The notes under the pieces: model-generated | The model's database searches: none | Told to the model about the DNA's origin: nothing | What the model saw: the letters and a program-made list of their open reading frames with translations, nothing else | From: Candidatus Cellulosilyticum pullistercoris | Lineage (GTDB): Bacteria > Bacillota > Clostridia > Lachnospirales > Cellulosilyticaceae | Assembly: GCA_018883705.1 (NCBI GenBank) | Contig: JAHLFQ010000027.1 | Location: 1-9,516 of the forward strand | Length of the DNA stretch: 9,516 nucleotides | Direction of reading: 5' to 3' | Position numbers and translations under genes: made by a program | Part shown: positions 1 through 6,041 of the stretch, one piece after another | Layout of the letters: the number at the start of each line of letters is the position of its first letter | Numbering within the stretch: the first letter of the stretch is position 1

Positions 1-17
1 CCTATCATCAATATGAA

Positions 18-551
18 TTATAACCCAAAAAATTTAAGAGTTAGATAATAAGCAGCAATAACACCTGCTAAAGTAGCAACAAGTGCACCAGATAAAGTAT
101 AACGACTTTTTCTTACCTTTATCGTCATAAAATAAACAGACATAGTATAGAAAATAGTCTCTGTACAGCTAAATATGATAGAAACAAGTCTGCCTATAAA
201 AGAATCGGGACCATAAGTCTTAAAAATATCAATAATAAGCCCTGTTGCAGCAGAGGAAGAAAAGCTATGAAGAAGCACAACAGGAATAGTGCCTGGAGGA
301 AAATGAGAGAAACTAATAAGAGGTGCGATGAGCTTAGAAAGACCTGTTAAAGCCCCAGAAGCTCTAAGCATACCAACAGCTACTAGAAGACCGATAAGCG
401 TAGGAAGAATGTCAACAACAACTTTAAGACCATCCATTGCACCTTCAACAAAAGCTTCAAATACATCCACTTCCTTCAATAAGCCGTATATAACAATACC
501 AATCATAATAAGTGGAATAATCCAGTCTGAAATACCCAGTAAAATAGCCAT
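18..551 (-). CDS. spmB: Spore maturation protein B (SpmB)
   Basis: This 177-aa integral membrane protein belongs to the nucleoside-recognition/Gate domain family. Known role: together with SpmA it is needed for full dehydration of the spore core during late sporulation; the transported or gated molecule is unknown. Seen: hydrophobic segments at about residues 8-24, 48-62, 87-105, 120-142 and 155-175, and the family signature TYGPDSFIGRL at 112-122. It begins one base after the spmA stop, and its Shine-Dalgarno AAGGAG (559-564) lies inside the last codons of spmA, so the pair should be co-transcribed and translationally coupled. Length matches the family. Oddity: the usual RP(I/L)SG(S/T) stretch reads LHSFSSSAA (94-102), and the usual GST(D/E)T reads SCTET. 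These comparisons are from memory of B. subtilis and clostridial homologues. Assignment is secure; normal activity is not proven. Confidence 0.93.
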   Translation of the reverse strand: MAILLGISDWIIPLIMIGIVIYGLLKEVDVFEAFVEGAMDGLKVVVDILPTLIGLLVAVGMLRASGALTGLSKLIAPLISFSHFPPGTIPVVLLHSFSSSAATGLIIDIFKTYGPDSFIGRLVSIIFSCTETIFYTMSVYFMTIKVRKSRYTLSGALVATLAGVIAAYYLTLKFFGL

Positions 552-552
552 T

Positions 553-1131
553 TTAGTTCTCCTTTCTCTGCATCAACTTAGCAAAGATAATTGCTACAAG
601 TGTTGAAATGGTTGTTGCAATAATACTTGGGACAATAATTTCTGTGGGATTACTAGAGCCATAAATATTACGATAGGAAATAATATTAATAGGAATAAGT
701 TGTATAGAAGAAATATTAATAATAAGAAACATACACATGGCATGGGTAGCACGTCCCTTGTCCTGGTTTAGCTTTTGAAGTTCTACCATTGCTTTAAGTC
801 CAGGAGGTGTAGCTGCCCATCCTAGGCCTAGGAAGTTAGCAATGAAATTAGTCGCTATGTATTTTCTAGCAGGATGTGAAACAGGTACAGAAGGAAATAG
901 AAAGTTTAATAAGGGTGTCATCTTAATAGCAAGAAGGTCAATGAGTTTTGATTTTTCAGCAATGCGCATAATACCCATCCACATGGCAACGACACCACAC
1001 ATCTTAATGCAAATCGTAACAGCCTCTTCAGCACCACTTAAGGCAGAAGTCGTAACAGCATTCATACCACCAGAAAAGCCAGAAAATAGTACTGCAAAGA
1101 TCATCATAAAGCTCCAAATATAGCTTAGCAT
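553..1131 (-). CDS. spmA: Spore maturation protein A (SpmA)
   Basis: Partner of SpmB; a Gate/nucleoside-recognition membrane protein of about 192 aa. Known role: spore core dehydration and heat resistance. Seen: hydrophobic N-terminal helix, an amphipathic segment with GAEEAVTICIKMCG, the motif ANFLGLGWAATPPGLKAM (about residues 98-115), and NPTEIIVPSIIATTIS before the last membrane helix. Start choice: a GTG at 1140 opens the frame nine bases earlier, but that GTG lies within the ribosome binding site AAAGGTGG (1137-1144). The ATG at 1131 sits 5 bases downstream of this site and is the better start. Many homologues read GLGNAATP where this one reads GLGWAATP. It is the first gene of the spmA-spmB unit and is divergent from the abrB-like gene, with 437-446 bases between them depending on the start used. 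Confidence 0.92.
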   Translation of the reverse strand: MLSYIWSFMMIFAVLFSGFSGGMNAVTTSALSGAEEAVTICIKMCGVVAMWMGIMRIAEKSKLIDLLAIKMTPLLNFLFPSVPVSHPARKYIATNFIANFLGLGWAATPPGLKAMVELQKLNQDKGRATHAMCMFLIINISSIQLIPINIISYRNIYGSSNPTEIIVPSIIATTISTLVAIIFAKLMQRKEN

Positions 1132-1225
1132 ATAAACCACCTTTCCATTATTTTATCTAAGAAATCTTCCTCGTCAATTGTCCTAAAAAGAACTTGTCTT
1201 AATCAATATATGCAGTAAAAAAGAT

Positions 1226-1251
1226 ATCATGATAGAATATCACGATAGAAT
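1226..1251. repeat. Tandem 13-base direct repeat
   Basis: ATCATGATAGAAT (1226-1238) is followed immediately by ATCACGATAGAAT (1239-1251); the two differ at one position. It lies about 95-120 bases upstream of the spmA start. It could be a tandem operator for a regulator of spmAB, or chance in AT-rich DNA. No known binding consensus is recognised. Confidence 0.45.
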
Positions 1252-1376
1252 AAAAAAATGAAGTCCATATAATGGTAAAAATGGTAAGTGTAAAAAAGTT
1301 GATTAGACATAAAATATCAGCATTTTTGAGAAAAATGTTTGTTTAATCAGAAAAATAAGATAATTAAAAGCGTAAA

Positions 1377-1383
1377 TTCGACA
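1377..1383 (-). promoter_or_regulatory. Putative Spo0A box 1
   Basis: Read on the minus strand this is TGTCGAA, an exact match to the 0A-box core TGNCGAA bound by phosphorylated Spo0A. The wider minus-strand context is GTGTCGAATTT. It lies about 114 bases upstream of the -35 element of the abrB-like gene. The functional assignment is inference from motif and context. Confidence 0.5.
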
Positions 1384-1386
1384 CAA

Positions 1387-1401
1387 GTTTTACAGTAAAA
1401 C
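1387..1401. promoter_or_regulatory. 15-base palindrome, possible operator
   Basis: GTTTTAC-A-GTAAAAC is a perfect 7-bp dyad around a single central base, located between the two 0A boxes. Its form suits a dimeric regulator, but no specific regulator is recognised and AT-rich palindromes of this size can occur by chance. Confidence 0.3.
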
Positions 1402-1427
1402 ACGGCAAATCAGGAACAATATTAAGA

Positions 1428-1436
1428 TTCGACAAA
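1428..1436 (-). promoter_or_regulatory. Putative Spo0A box 2
   Basis: Minus-strand reading TTTGTCGAA matches the extended 0A-box consensus at every position. It is 51 bases from box 1 in the same orientation and about 60 bases upstream of the promoter of the abrB-like gene. In B. subtilis abrB is repressed by Spo0A~P through two 0A boxes, so paired sites next to an abrB-like gene make sense, although their upstream position differs. Confidence 0.55.
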
Positions 1437-1496
1437 TATTATGTAGTGTAATGTTTACTCTTTATTTAAAAAAGTCTAAAAAGATACAAAAGTTAA

Positions 1497-1525
1497 TTGA
1501 CTTTAATTTCTAATTATGGTACTTT
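1497..1525 (+). promoter_or_regulatory. SigA-type promoter of the abrB-like gene
   Basis: TTGACT (1497-1502) is followed after exactly 17 bases by TACTTT (1520-1525), with an extended -10 TG at 1517-1518. The -35 matches the consensus at 5 of 6 positions; the -10 is weak but the TGn extension compensates. The predicted start is near 1532, giving a leader of about 45 bases. Confidence 0.5.
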
Positions 1526-1577
1526 ATAAATAGGGTATGGAAAATTATGAGAAATATTGTAAAGGGAGAGGATATTA

Positions 1578-1841
1578 GTGAAATCAACAGGTATTGTAAG
1601 AAAGGTAGACGAACTAGGGAGAGTAGTTTTACCTATCGAATTAAGAAGAAATTTAGACATTAATGAAAAAGATGCTTTAGAAATCTTTGTAGATGACGAC
1701 AAAATTATTCTTAAAAAATACGAACCAGCAGACATTTTTAATGGTAGTATGGATGATTTAGTAGACTATAAAGGTAAGAAAGTTGCTAGAGAAACGATTC
1801 TTGAACTTGCTAAGCTTGCTGGATTAAAGATAACTGAATAA
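1578..1841 (+). CDS. AbrB-family transition-state regulator
   Basis: This 87-aa protein has an N-terminal AbrB/SpoVT swapped-hairpin DNA-binding domain (residues 1-50). The sequence GIVRKVDELGRVVLPIEL (5-22) and the EKDALEIFVDDDKIILKKY region are nearly identical to B. subtilis AbrB. Known role: dimeric or tetrameric DNA-binding repressor of post-exponential functions. The GTG start is supported by GGGAGAGG (1564-1571) six bases upstream. The C-terminal part resembles the short clostridial AbrB tail (YKGK at 64-67), but positions where I recall two CxxC pairs hold D52, N55, A70 and T73, so no zinc ribbon can form. It has its own promoter, Spo0A boxes upstream and a terminator overlapping its stop codon. 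SpoVT itself is about twice as long, so AbrB is the better call. The exact regulon is unknown. Confidence 0.9.
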   Translation: MKSTGIVRKVDELGRVVLPIELRRNLDINEKDALEIFVDDDKIILKKYEPADIFNGSMDDLVDYKGKKVARETILELAKLAGLKITE

Positions 1842-1895
1842 TCATATAAAAATAGCCAAGAAGTTAATCTTCTTGGCTATTTTTATATGATTATT
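1837..1895. terminator. Perfect 27-bp inverted repeat, intrinsic terminator of the abrB-like gene
   Basis: Arms 1837-1863 and 1869-1895 pair without mismatch around the 5-base loop TTAAT. The GC-rich core is TAGCCAAGAAG, flanked by A-run and T-run so that it can terminate in both directions. The left arm includes the TAA stop codon (1839-1841). No oppositely oriented gene ends here, so the reverse function may be incidental. Confidence 0.88.
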
Positions 1896-1942
1896 AAAAC
1901 AAGACAATACTTATTAGGTTGTCATCATATTATTTTTAGGAT

Positions 1943-1971
1943 TTTACATTATCTTAATTGGGATATAGTAT
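1943..1971 (+). promoter_or_regulatory. Possible promoter of the RelA/SpoT-domain gene
   Basis: TTTACA (1943-1948) is followed after 17 bases by TAGTAT (1966-1971). An overlapping TATAGT (1964-1969) matches the -10 better but at poor spacing. A promoter is expected here because a strong terminator precedes; the exact element is uncertain. Confidence 0.4.
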
Positions 1972-2018
1972 AGTAGAGATAGATAACGATGTCGGATTTA
2001 GGAGGTATAATTTATTTT

Positions 2019-3506
2019 ATGGAATTAAAGTTATTTGGATTTATTGAAGAAGTATTGGACGAATTAGAAAGTAGAAGAGCAGTCCTTGAAGAAGTTTCTA
2101 AAGAGTTAGCAGACTTTTTTGAGGAGATTTTAGATGGGACAAACAAAGGCTATTTAAATATTAATACCAGAGTCAAGGGTGCCAACAGTTTAAAAGAGAA
2201 AATCATTCGTAATCAATACTATCAAAAGTATGAAACCAAGGAGTTACTGTTTCAGAATGTACCAGATATTATCGGAGTACGTATTGAATGTAGATTTATT
2301 CAAGATGAAGCAGATTTATATAAATATATTAAGCGTTATTTCAATGAGAAAAGCGAAGAACATAAAGAGTTATATTTTAATAGTAAAAGGCCAAACATTT
2401 TATTAAGTTTAGCAGGCAAACAGCCTCAAGAGCAAAAAAATGGCATGAAAATTTATCGTATAGATGGTAAGTATTTAGAGGGCGAGCTTGAAGTTAACTT
2501 TGAGGTACAGATTAAATCACTGGTTAATGTCTTTTGGGGAGAGATTGAACATAAAGTGATTTATAAGAACTTTAACTACGTCATTGCAGATAAATTTTAT
2601 AAGGATATTATGAAATCGATTAAAAATAGCTTATCGACTATTGATCAGCAGCTTCTTTTAATTTCTAATCAATTTGACCAGAGTGAAGAAGATAGTTATG
2701 TGACTCAAGAAGAACATATGGAGAAAGTACTCGCTAAGATTATCTATGATATTTTCGCTATTAAAATGAAGGAGAGTATTGGCGTATTAGTCGATTTTAA
2801 GAAATCTTGTGAAGCCATTGTTAGATATGTTTTTAGGGACATGCTTGGAAAAGAGGTTTCAAGGCGTGGTAAGCAGATGATGATCGGCTTTGAAAAGGTA
2901 GGTAACATTAATAAAGAAGGAATAGACTTTACTCAGAAATTAGAATTTGAAAGCGAGCCACATTATGAAGATGCCTATACAGAAATGATTGGTAGACATA
3001 TACAAGAGCGAATCAATGAAGAATTCCAGTGGAATTTATTCTTCCGTATTTTATTTGCTTTAGAACCAGAGAATAACTGTGAAGACTTTGAGAACTTTAT
3101 CCATTATTATACACAGAAGGTTTATTCTAAAATTAATGATAGCAAGCTCAATAGTAATTTTACAGATGAAGAAACAATAGAGATTATTAGAAGGTTAGTT
3201 ATGGTATTTTCTGAGTGCTTTGTTAAGATTAACTCAGTTGAATTACTTTATGATAGTATGTTAGAGCAGGCACTTAAACAAATTAATAGTGTGACAGAGG
3301 CTATTTATAAGAATGTACTAACTTATGAACAATGGGAGAAGGAAAAGAAGATTTATATCGACTTATTAGAGGTAAGACTTCTGATGATGTTTAATATAGA
3401 GGTAGAGCCTAGCAAGGTTTTGGCTATATTAGATGGCATCAGAATAACAAAATCTAATATAGAAGTACCAAAAGGTATGATGAAGTATATTTATAAATTA
3501 GGATAA
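2019..3506 (+). CDS. RelA/SpoT-domain nucleotidyltransferase-like protein with long unknown C-terminus
   Basis: About 495 aa. An ATG at 1989 also opens the frame, but AGGAGGT (2000-2006) lies inside that extension and points to the ATG at 2019 (12-base spacing). Residues about 40-190 fit the (p)ppGpp synthetase fold: RVKGANSLKEK (51-61) is the ATP-binding R-x-K...S...K element, DIIGVRI (83-89) carries the metal-binding Asp, FEVQIKS (161-167) corresponds to (V/E)E(I/V)QIRT with its catalytic Glu, and FWGEIEHKVIYK follows. Odd: the G-loop normally reading NGYRSxH is NGMKIYR (141-147), so the guanine-stacking Tyr and the His are absent. No HD hydrolase or TGS/ACT domain is seen. The remaining ~300 residues are helical, charged and unassigned. 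It stands alone between two terminators. It could be an alarmone synthetase with altered specificity, a tRNA-modifying relative or a regulatory pseudo-enzyme; no antitoxin-like partner is adjacent. Confidence 0.8.
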   Translation: MELKLFGFIEEVLDELESRRAVLEEVSKELADFFEEILDGTNKGYLNINTRVKGANSLKEKIIRNQYYQKYETKELLFQNVPDIIGVRIECRFIQDEADLYKYIKRYFNEKSEEHKELYFNSKRPNILLSLAGKQPQEQKNGMKIYRIDGKYLEGELEVNFEVQIKSLVNVFWGEIEHKVIYKNFNYVIADKFYKDIMKSIKNSLSTIDQQLLLISNQFDQSEEDSYVTQEEHMEKVLAKIIYDIFAIKMKESIGVLVDFKKSCEAIVRYVFRDMLGKEVSRRGKQMMIGFEKVGNINKEGIDFTQKLEFESEPHYEDAYTEMIGRHIQERINEEFQWNLFFRILFALEPENNCEDFENFIHYYTQKVYSKINDSKLNSNFTDEETIEIIRRLVMVFSECFVKINSVELLYDSMLEQALKQINSVTEAIYKNVLTYEQWEKEKKIYIDLLEVRLLMMFNIEVEPSKVLAILDGIRITKSNIEVPKGMMKYIYKLG

Positions 3507-3523
3507 TAAGACTTAGCATGATT

Positions 3524-3565
3524 TAGGGTTTGGAAAATTTTTATTTTCCAAACCCTATTTTAATA
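3524..3565 (+). terminator. Intrinsic terminator after the RelA/SpoT-domain gene
   Basis: Arms 3524-3538 and 3543-3557 form a perfect 15-bp stem with a four-base loop; the core is AGGGTTTGGAAAA. The following bases are T-rich (ATTTTAATATT). It lies 18 bases past the stop codon. Confidence 0.85.
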
Positions 3566-3596
3566 TTGTATACATATATGCGACAGAAAAGTATTG

Positions 3597-3605
3597 TGTT
3601 ATAAT
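3597..3605 (+). promoter_or_regulatory. Extended -10 promoter of the hydratase gene
   Basis: TGTTATAAT is a perfect extended -10 element. There is no good -35 at 16-18 bases upstream. The predicted start is near 3612, giving a leader of about 50 bases ending in the GGAGG ribosome binding site (3652-3656). Confidence 0.6.
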
Positions 3606-3663
3606 TATGAATAAATAATTTATATATTAATATTTATAAAATTCAGGAAGTGGAGGGAAAACT

Positions 3664-5952
3664 GTGATTAAACTATATGAAGGTGGTGCTTACTTAGTCA
3701 ATGGAACAGAACTAGTAAGTGATTATATAAACGCGTCAGAGGAAATCAAACAGAAATATGGTATTGAGATTCCATCTAAAGAAGAGCTTTCTAAACATAC
3801 CATTGCATACAGCATTCTAGAATCTCATAATACTTCAGATAATATGGATGCCTTAAAAATTAAGTTTGATGCAATGACATCTCACGATATTACATATGTA
3901 GGCATTATTCAAACAGCAAGAGCGAGTGGACTTAAAGCATTTCCACTTCCTTATGTCCTGACAAACTGTCATAACAGCTTATGTGCAGTAGGGGGAACGA
4001 TTAATGAAGATGACCATATGTTTGGTCTTTCAGCAGCTAAAAAATATGGTGGTATTTATGTACCAGCACATCAGGCAGTCATTCATCAATATATGCGTGA
4101 AATGATGAGTGGTTGTGGCAAGATGATTCTTGGTTCTGATAGTCATACAAGATACGGGGCACTAGGAACCATGGCGATTGGTGAAGGGGGCGGGGAGCTT
4201 GCAAAACAGCTTCTTTCTAAAACTTATGACATCAGTAGACCAGGTGTTGTAGCAGTTTATTTAACTGGAAGCCCTAATAAAGGAGTAGGCCCACAAGACG
4301 TGGCATTAACCATTATCGGTGCGGTCTTTAAAAATGGCTATGTTAAAAATAAAGTCATGGAATTTGTGGGTGATGGCATTAAGAATTTAAACGTGGAATA
4401 TCGTAATGGTATTGATGTAATGACAACAGAAACCACCTGTTTATCTTCTATCTGGGCAACAGATGAAAAAGTAGAAGAATATCTAGAAATGCACGGTAGA
4501 AAAGAAGCCTATAAAAAATTAGAACCTGGCAAGGTGGCTTATTATGATGGTGCTATCGTTGTGGATTTATCTAAAATAAAACCAACCATTGCCTTACCAT
4601 TCCATCCAAGTAATACCTATACAATCGAGGAACTTAATGCAAATCTTGAAGATATTTTAGCTAAAGTAGAAGCTGAAGCAGTAGAGAAGTTTGGTAAAGT
4701 GAAGTTCACTTTAAGGGATAAAATCAAAAATGGTAAACTAATGGTTCAACAAGGCGTGATTGCAGGTTGTGCAGGTGGTACTTATGATAATATTTGTGAT
4801 GCAGCAGATATTCTAAGAGGGCATGCAATTGGTTCTGGTGAATATTCATTAAGTGTTTATCCATCTAGCCAACCAACCTTTATGAGTCTTGTTAAAAATG
4901 GAGCAGTAGCAGACCTTATGGCAGCTGGTGCAACCATTCGAACTGCTTTTTGTGGACCATGCTTCGGCGCTGGAGATGTACCTCCTAATAATGGGCTTAG
5001 TATCCGTCATTCTACACGTAATTTCCCTAACCGTGAAGGTTCTAAACCTGGAGACGGGCAGCTTTCAGGCGTAGCATTAATGGATGCACGTAGTATTGCA
5101 GCAACCTCATTAAATGGCGGTATTTTAACAGCAGCTACAGATATTGATGTAGACTTTACAAAACCAAAATACTTCTTTGATAAGAGTATTTATGATAAAC
5201 GTTGCTATTTTGGAGCAGGTAAAGCCGATGAAACAGCAGAACTTAAATTTGGACCTAACATTACAGACTGGCCAGAAATGTCAGAGCTTACAAATAATCT
5301 TCTGTTAAAAGTCGTAGCAGAAATCCATGATGAAGTGACCACAACAGATGAACTCATTCCTTCAGGTGAAACTTCAAGCTACCGTTCTAACCCACTTCGT
5401 CTTGCAGAATTTACACTTTCAAGACGTGTGCCTGATTATGTAGAACGTGCAAAAGCACTTCAAGTAGTAGAGAAAGCAAGACTTAAGGGAGAAGATCCAA
5501 CCCTTGTTTTAGATGAAGTGAAAGAAGCCTTTCATAAGATTAAACAAATTCCAGGGTTTGAAGCGATTGATGCAAAACAAACAGGTATTGGAAGTACAAT
5601 TTATGCTAATAAACCTGGGGACGGTTCTGCTCGTGAACAAGCAGCGTCTTGTCAAAAAGTACTTGGAGGTTGGGCAAATATTGCAAGAGAGTATGCAACT
5701 AAGAGATATCGTTCAAATCTCATTAACTGGGGAATGCTTCCTTTTATCTTAGAGGAAGGACTTGAATTTACAAACGGAGATTATATCTTCGTACCCAATA
5801 TTAAAGAAGCTGTTAAAAATAAAGTGAGCCAAATTAAAGCTTATGTTTTAGGAAGTGAAATAAAAACGTTTAATCTAACACTTAAAGATTTAACAGATGA
5901 TGAAAGAGATATTATTTTAGCGGGTTGTTTAATTAACTACTATAGAGATTAA
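3664..5952 (+). CDS. Aconitase-superfamily hydratase, YbhJ-like
   Basis: This 762-aa cytoplasmic [4Fe-4S] hydro-lyase has the full aconitase layout. GSDSHTRYGALG (157-168) matches the conserved DSHT segment. The cluster cysteines are C369 in GVIAGCAGGTYDN and C430/C433 in FCGPCFGAG. STRNFPNREGS (450-460) corresponds to the RNF-x-x-R active-site segment, and GDGSAREQAA (652-661) in the swivel domain carries the substrate-binding SRE-like residues. The GTG start is set by GGAGG seven bases upstream. Clostridial aconitases of the AcnA type are about 640 aa and typical AcnA/AcnB about 850-900 aa. Length and motif wording fit better the poorly characterised 'putative hydratase' group typified by E. 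coli YbhJ. The substrate could be citrate/isocitrate or another hydroxy-acid; the sequence does not decide. It is a single-gene unit by position, with its own promoter and no TCA-cycle neighbours. Confidence 0.85.
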   Translation: MIKLYEGGAYLVNGTELVSDYINASEEIKQKYGIEIPSKEELSKHTIAYSILESHNTSDNMDALKIKFDAMTSHDITYVGIIQTARASGLKAFPLPYVLTNCHNSLCAVGGTINEDDHMFGLSAAKKYGGIYVPAHQAVIHQYMREMMSGCGKMILGSDSHTRYGALGTMAIGEGGGELAKQLLSKTYDISRPGVVAVYLTGSPNKGVGPQDVALTIIGAVFKNGYVKNKVMEFVGDGIKNLNVEYRNGIDVMTTETTCLSSIWATDEKVEEYLEMHGRKEAYKKLEPGKVAYYDGAIVVDLSKIKPTIALPFHPSNTYTIEELNANLEDILAKVEAEAVEKFGKVKFTLRDKIKNGKLMVQQGVIAGCAGGTYDNICDAADILRGHAIGSGEYSLSVYPSSQPTFMSLVKNGAVADLMAAGATIRTAFCGPCFGAGDVPPNNGLSIRHSTRNFPNREGSKPGDGQLSGVALMDARSIAATSLNGGILTAATDIDVDFTKPKYFFDKSIYDKRCYFGAGKADETAELKFGPNITDWPEMSELTNNLLLKVVAEIHDEVTTTDELIPSGETSSYRSNPLRLAEFTLSRRVPDYVERAKALQVVEKARLKGEDPTLVLDEVKEAFHKIKQIPGFEAIDAKQTGIGSTIYANKPGDGSAREQAASCQKVLGGWANIAREYATKRYRSNLINWGMLPFILEEGLEFTNGDYIFVPNIKEAVKNKVSQIKAYVLGSEIKTFNLTLKDLTDDERDIILAGCLINYYRD

Positions 5953-5962
5953 TTGTTAGGGG

Positions 5963-5986
5963 ATTGTAGATTGAAGCGTCTACAAT
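5963..5986. repeat. Small inverted repeat between hydratase and PilZ genes
   Basis: ATTGTAGA (5963-5970) and TCTACAAT (5979-5986) form a perfect 8-bp dyad with an eight-base loop, just after the hydratase stop. No T-run follows on the plus strand, so it is not a typical terminator. It may be a weak transcript-end hairpin or an operator for the PilZ gene. Confidence 0.4.
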
Positions 5987-6041
5987 AATAGAGAGGGTGG
6001 CAGGGGATAAAAGAAAGCTAGAATGATGAAGGGGGAACTAT

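Larger units (their letters stand above)
1141..1577. other. Divergent intergenic region between spmA and the abrB-like gene
   Basis: This very AT-rich 437-base stretch has no credible coding frame. It holds two exact Spo0A-box cores (1377-1383, 1428-1434), a near-perfect tandem 13-mer (1226-1251), a 15-base palindrome (1387-1401), a small dyad CATTTTT-GAG-AAAAATG (1321-1337) and the abrB-proximal promoter (1497-1525). The spmA promoter is not clear. In B. subtilis spmAB depends on the mother-cell factor SigE, and I see no convincing match to that promoter class here. Confidence 0.7.

Noticed and set aside
1..17. Start of another minus-strand gene after spmB
   Set aside because: Only 17 bases remain and no ribosome binding site is visible.
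842..1123. Plus-strand open frame inside spmA
   Set aside because: It is antisense to a well-supported gene, has no ribosome binding site and has no recognisable protein features.
1150..1177. TTGACG-N16-TAAAAT on the minus strand as an spmA promoter
   Set aside because: The resulting transcript would begin inside the spmA ribosome binding site, and spmAB is expected to use a sporulation sigma factor.
1989..2018. N-terminal ten-residue extension of the RelA/SpoT-domain protein
   Set aside because: The strong AGGAGGT lies inside the extension and points to the ATG at 2019; the upstream ATG has only a weak ribosome binding site.
2019..3506. Toxin-antitoxin module of the toxSAS type
   Set aside because: No small partner gene overlaps or adjoins it, and the gene is bounded by its own terminator and an unrelated AbrB-like gene with a separate promoter and terminator.
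3579..3586. Spo0A-like box (minus-strand TGTCGCA) near the hydratase promoter
   Set aside because: It mismatches the 0A core at one position and stands alone, so there is not enough support.
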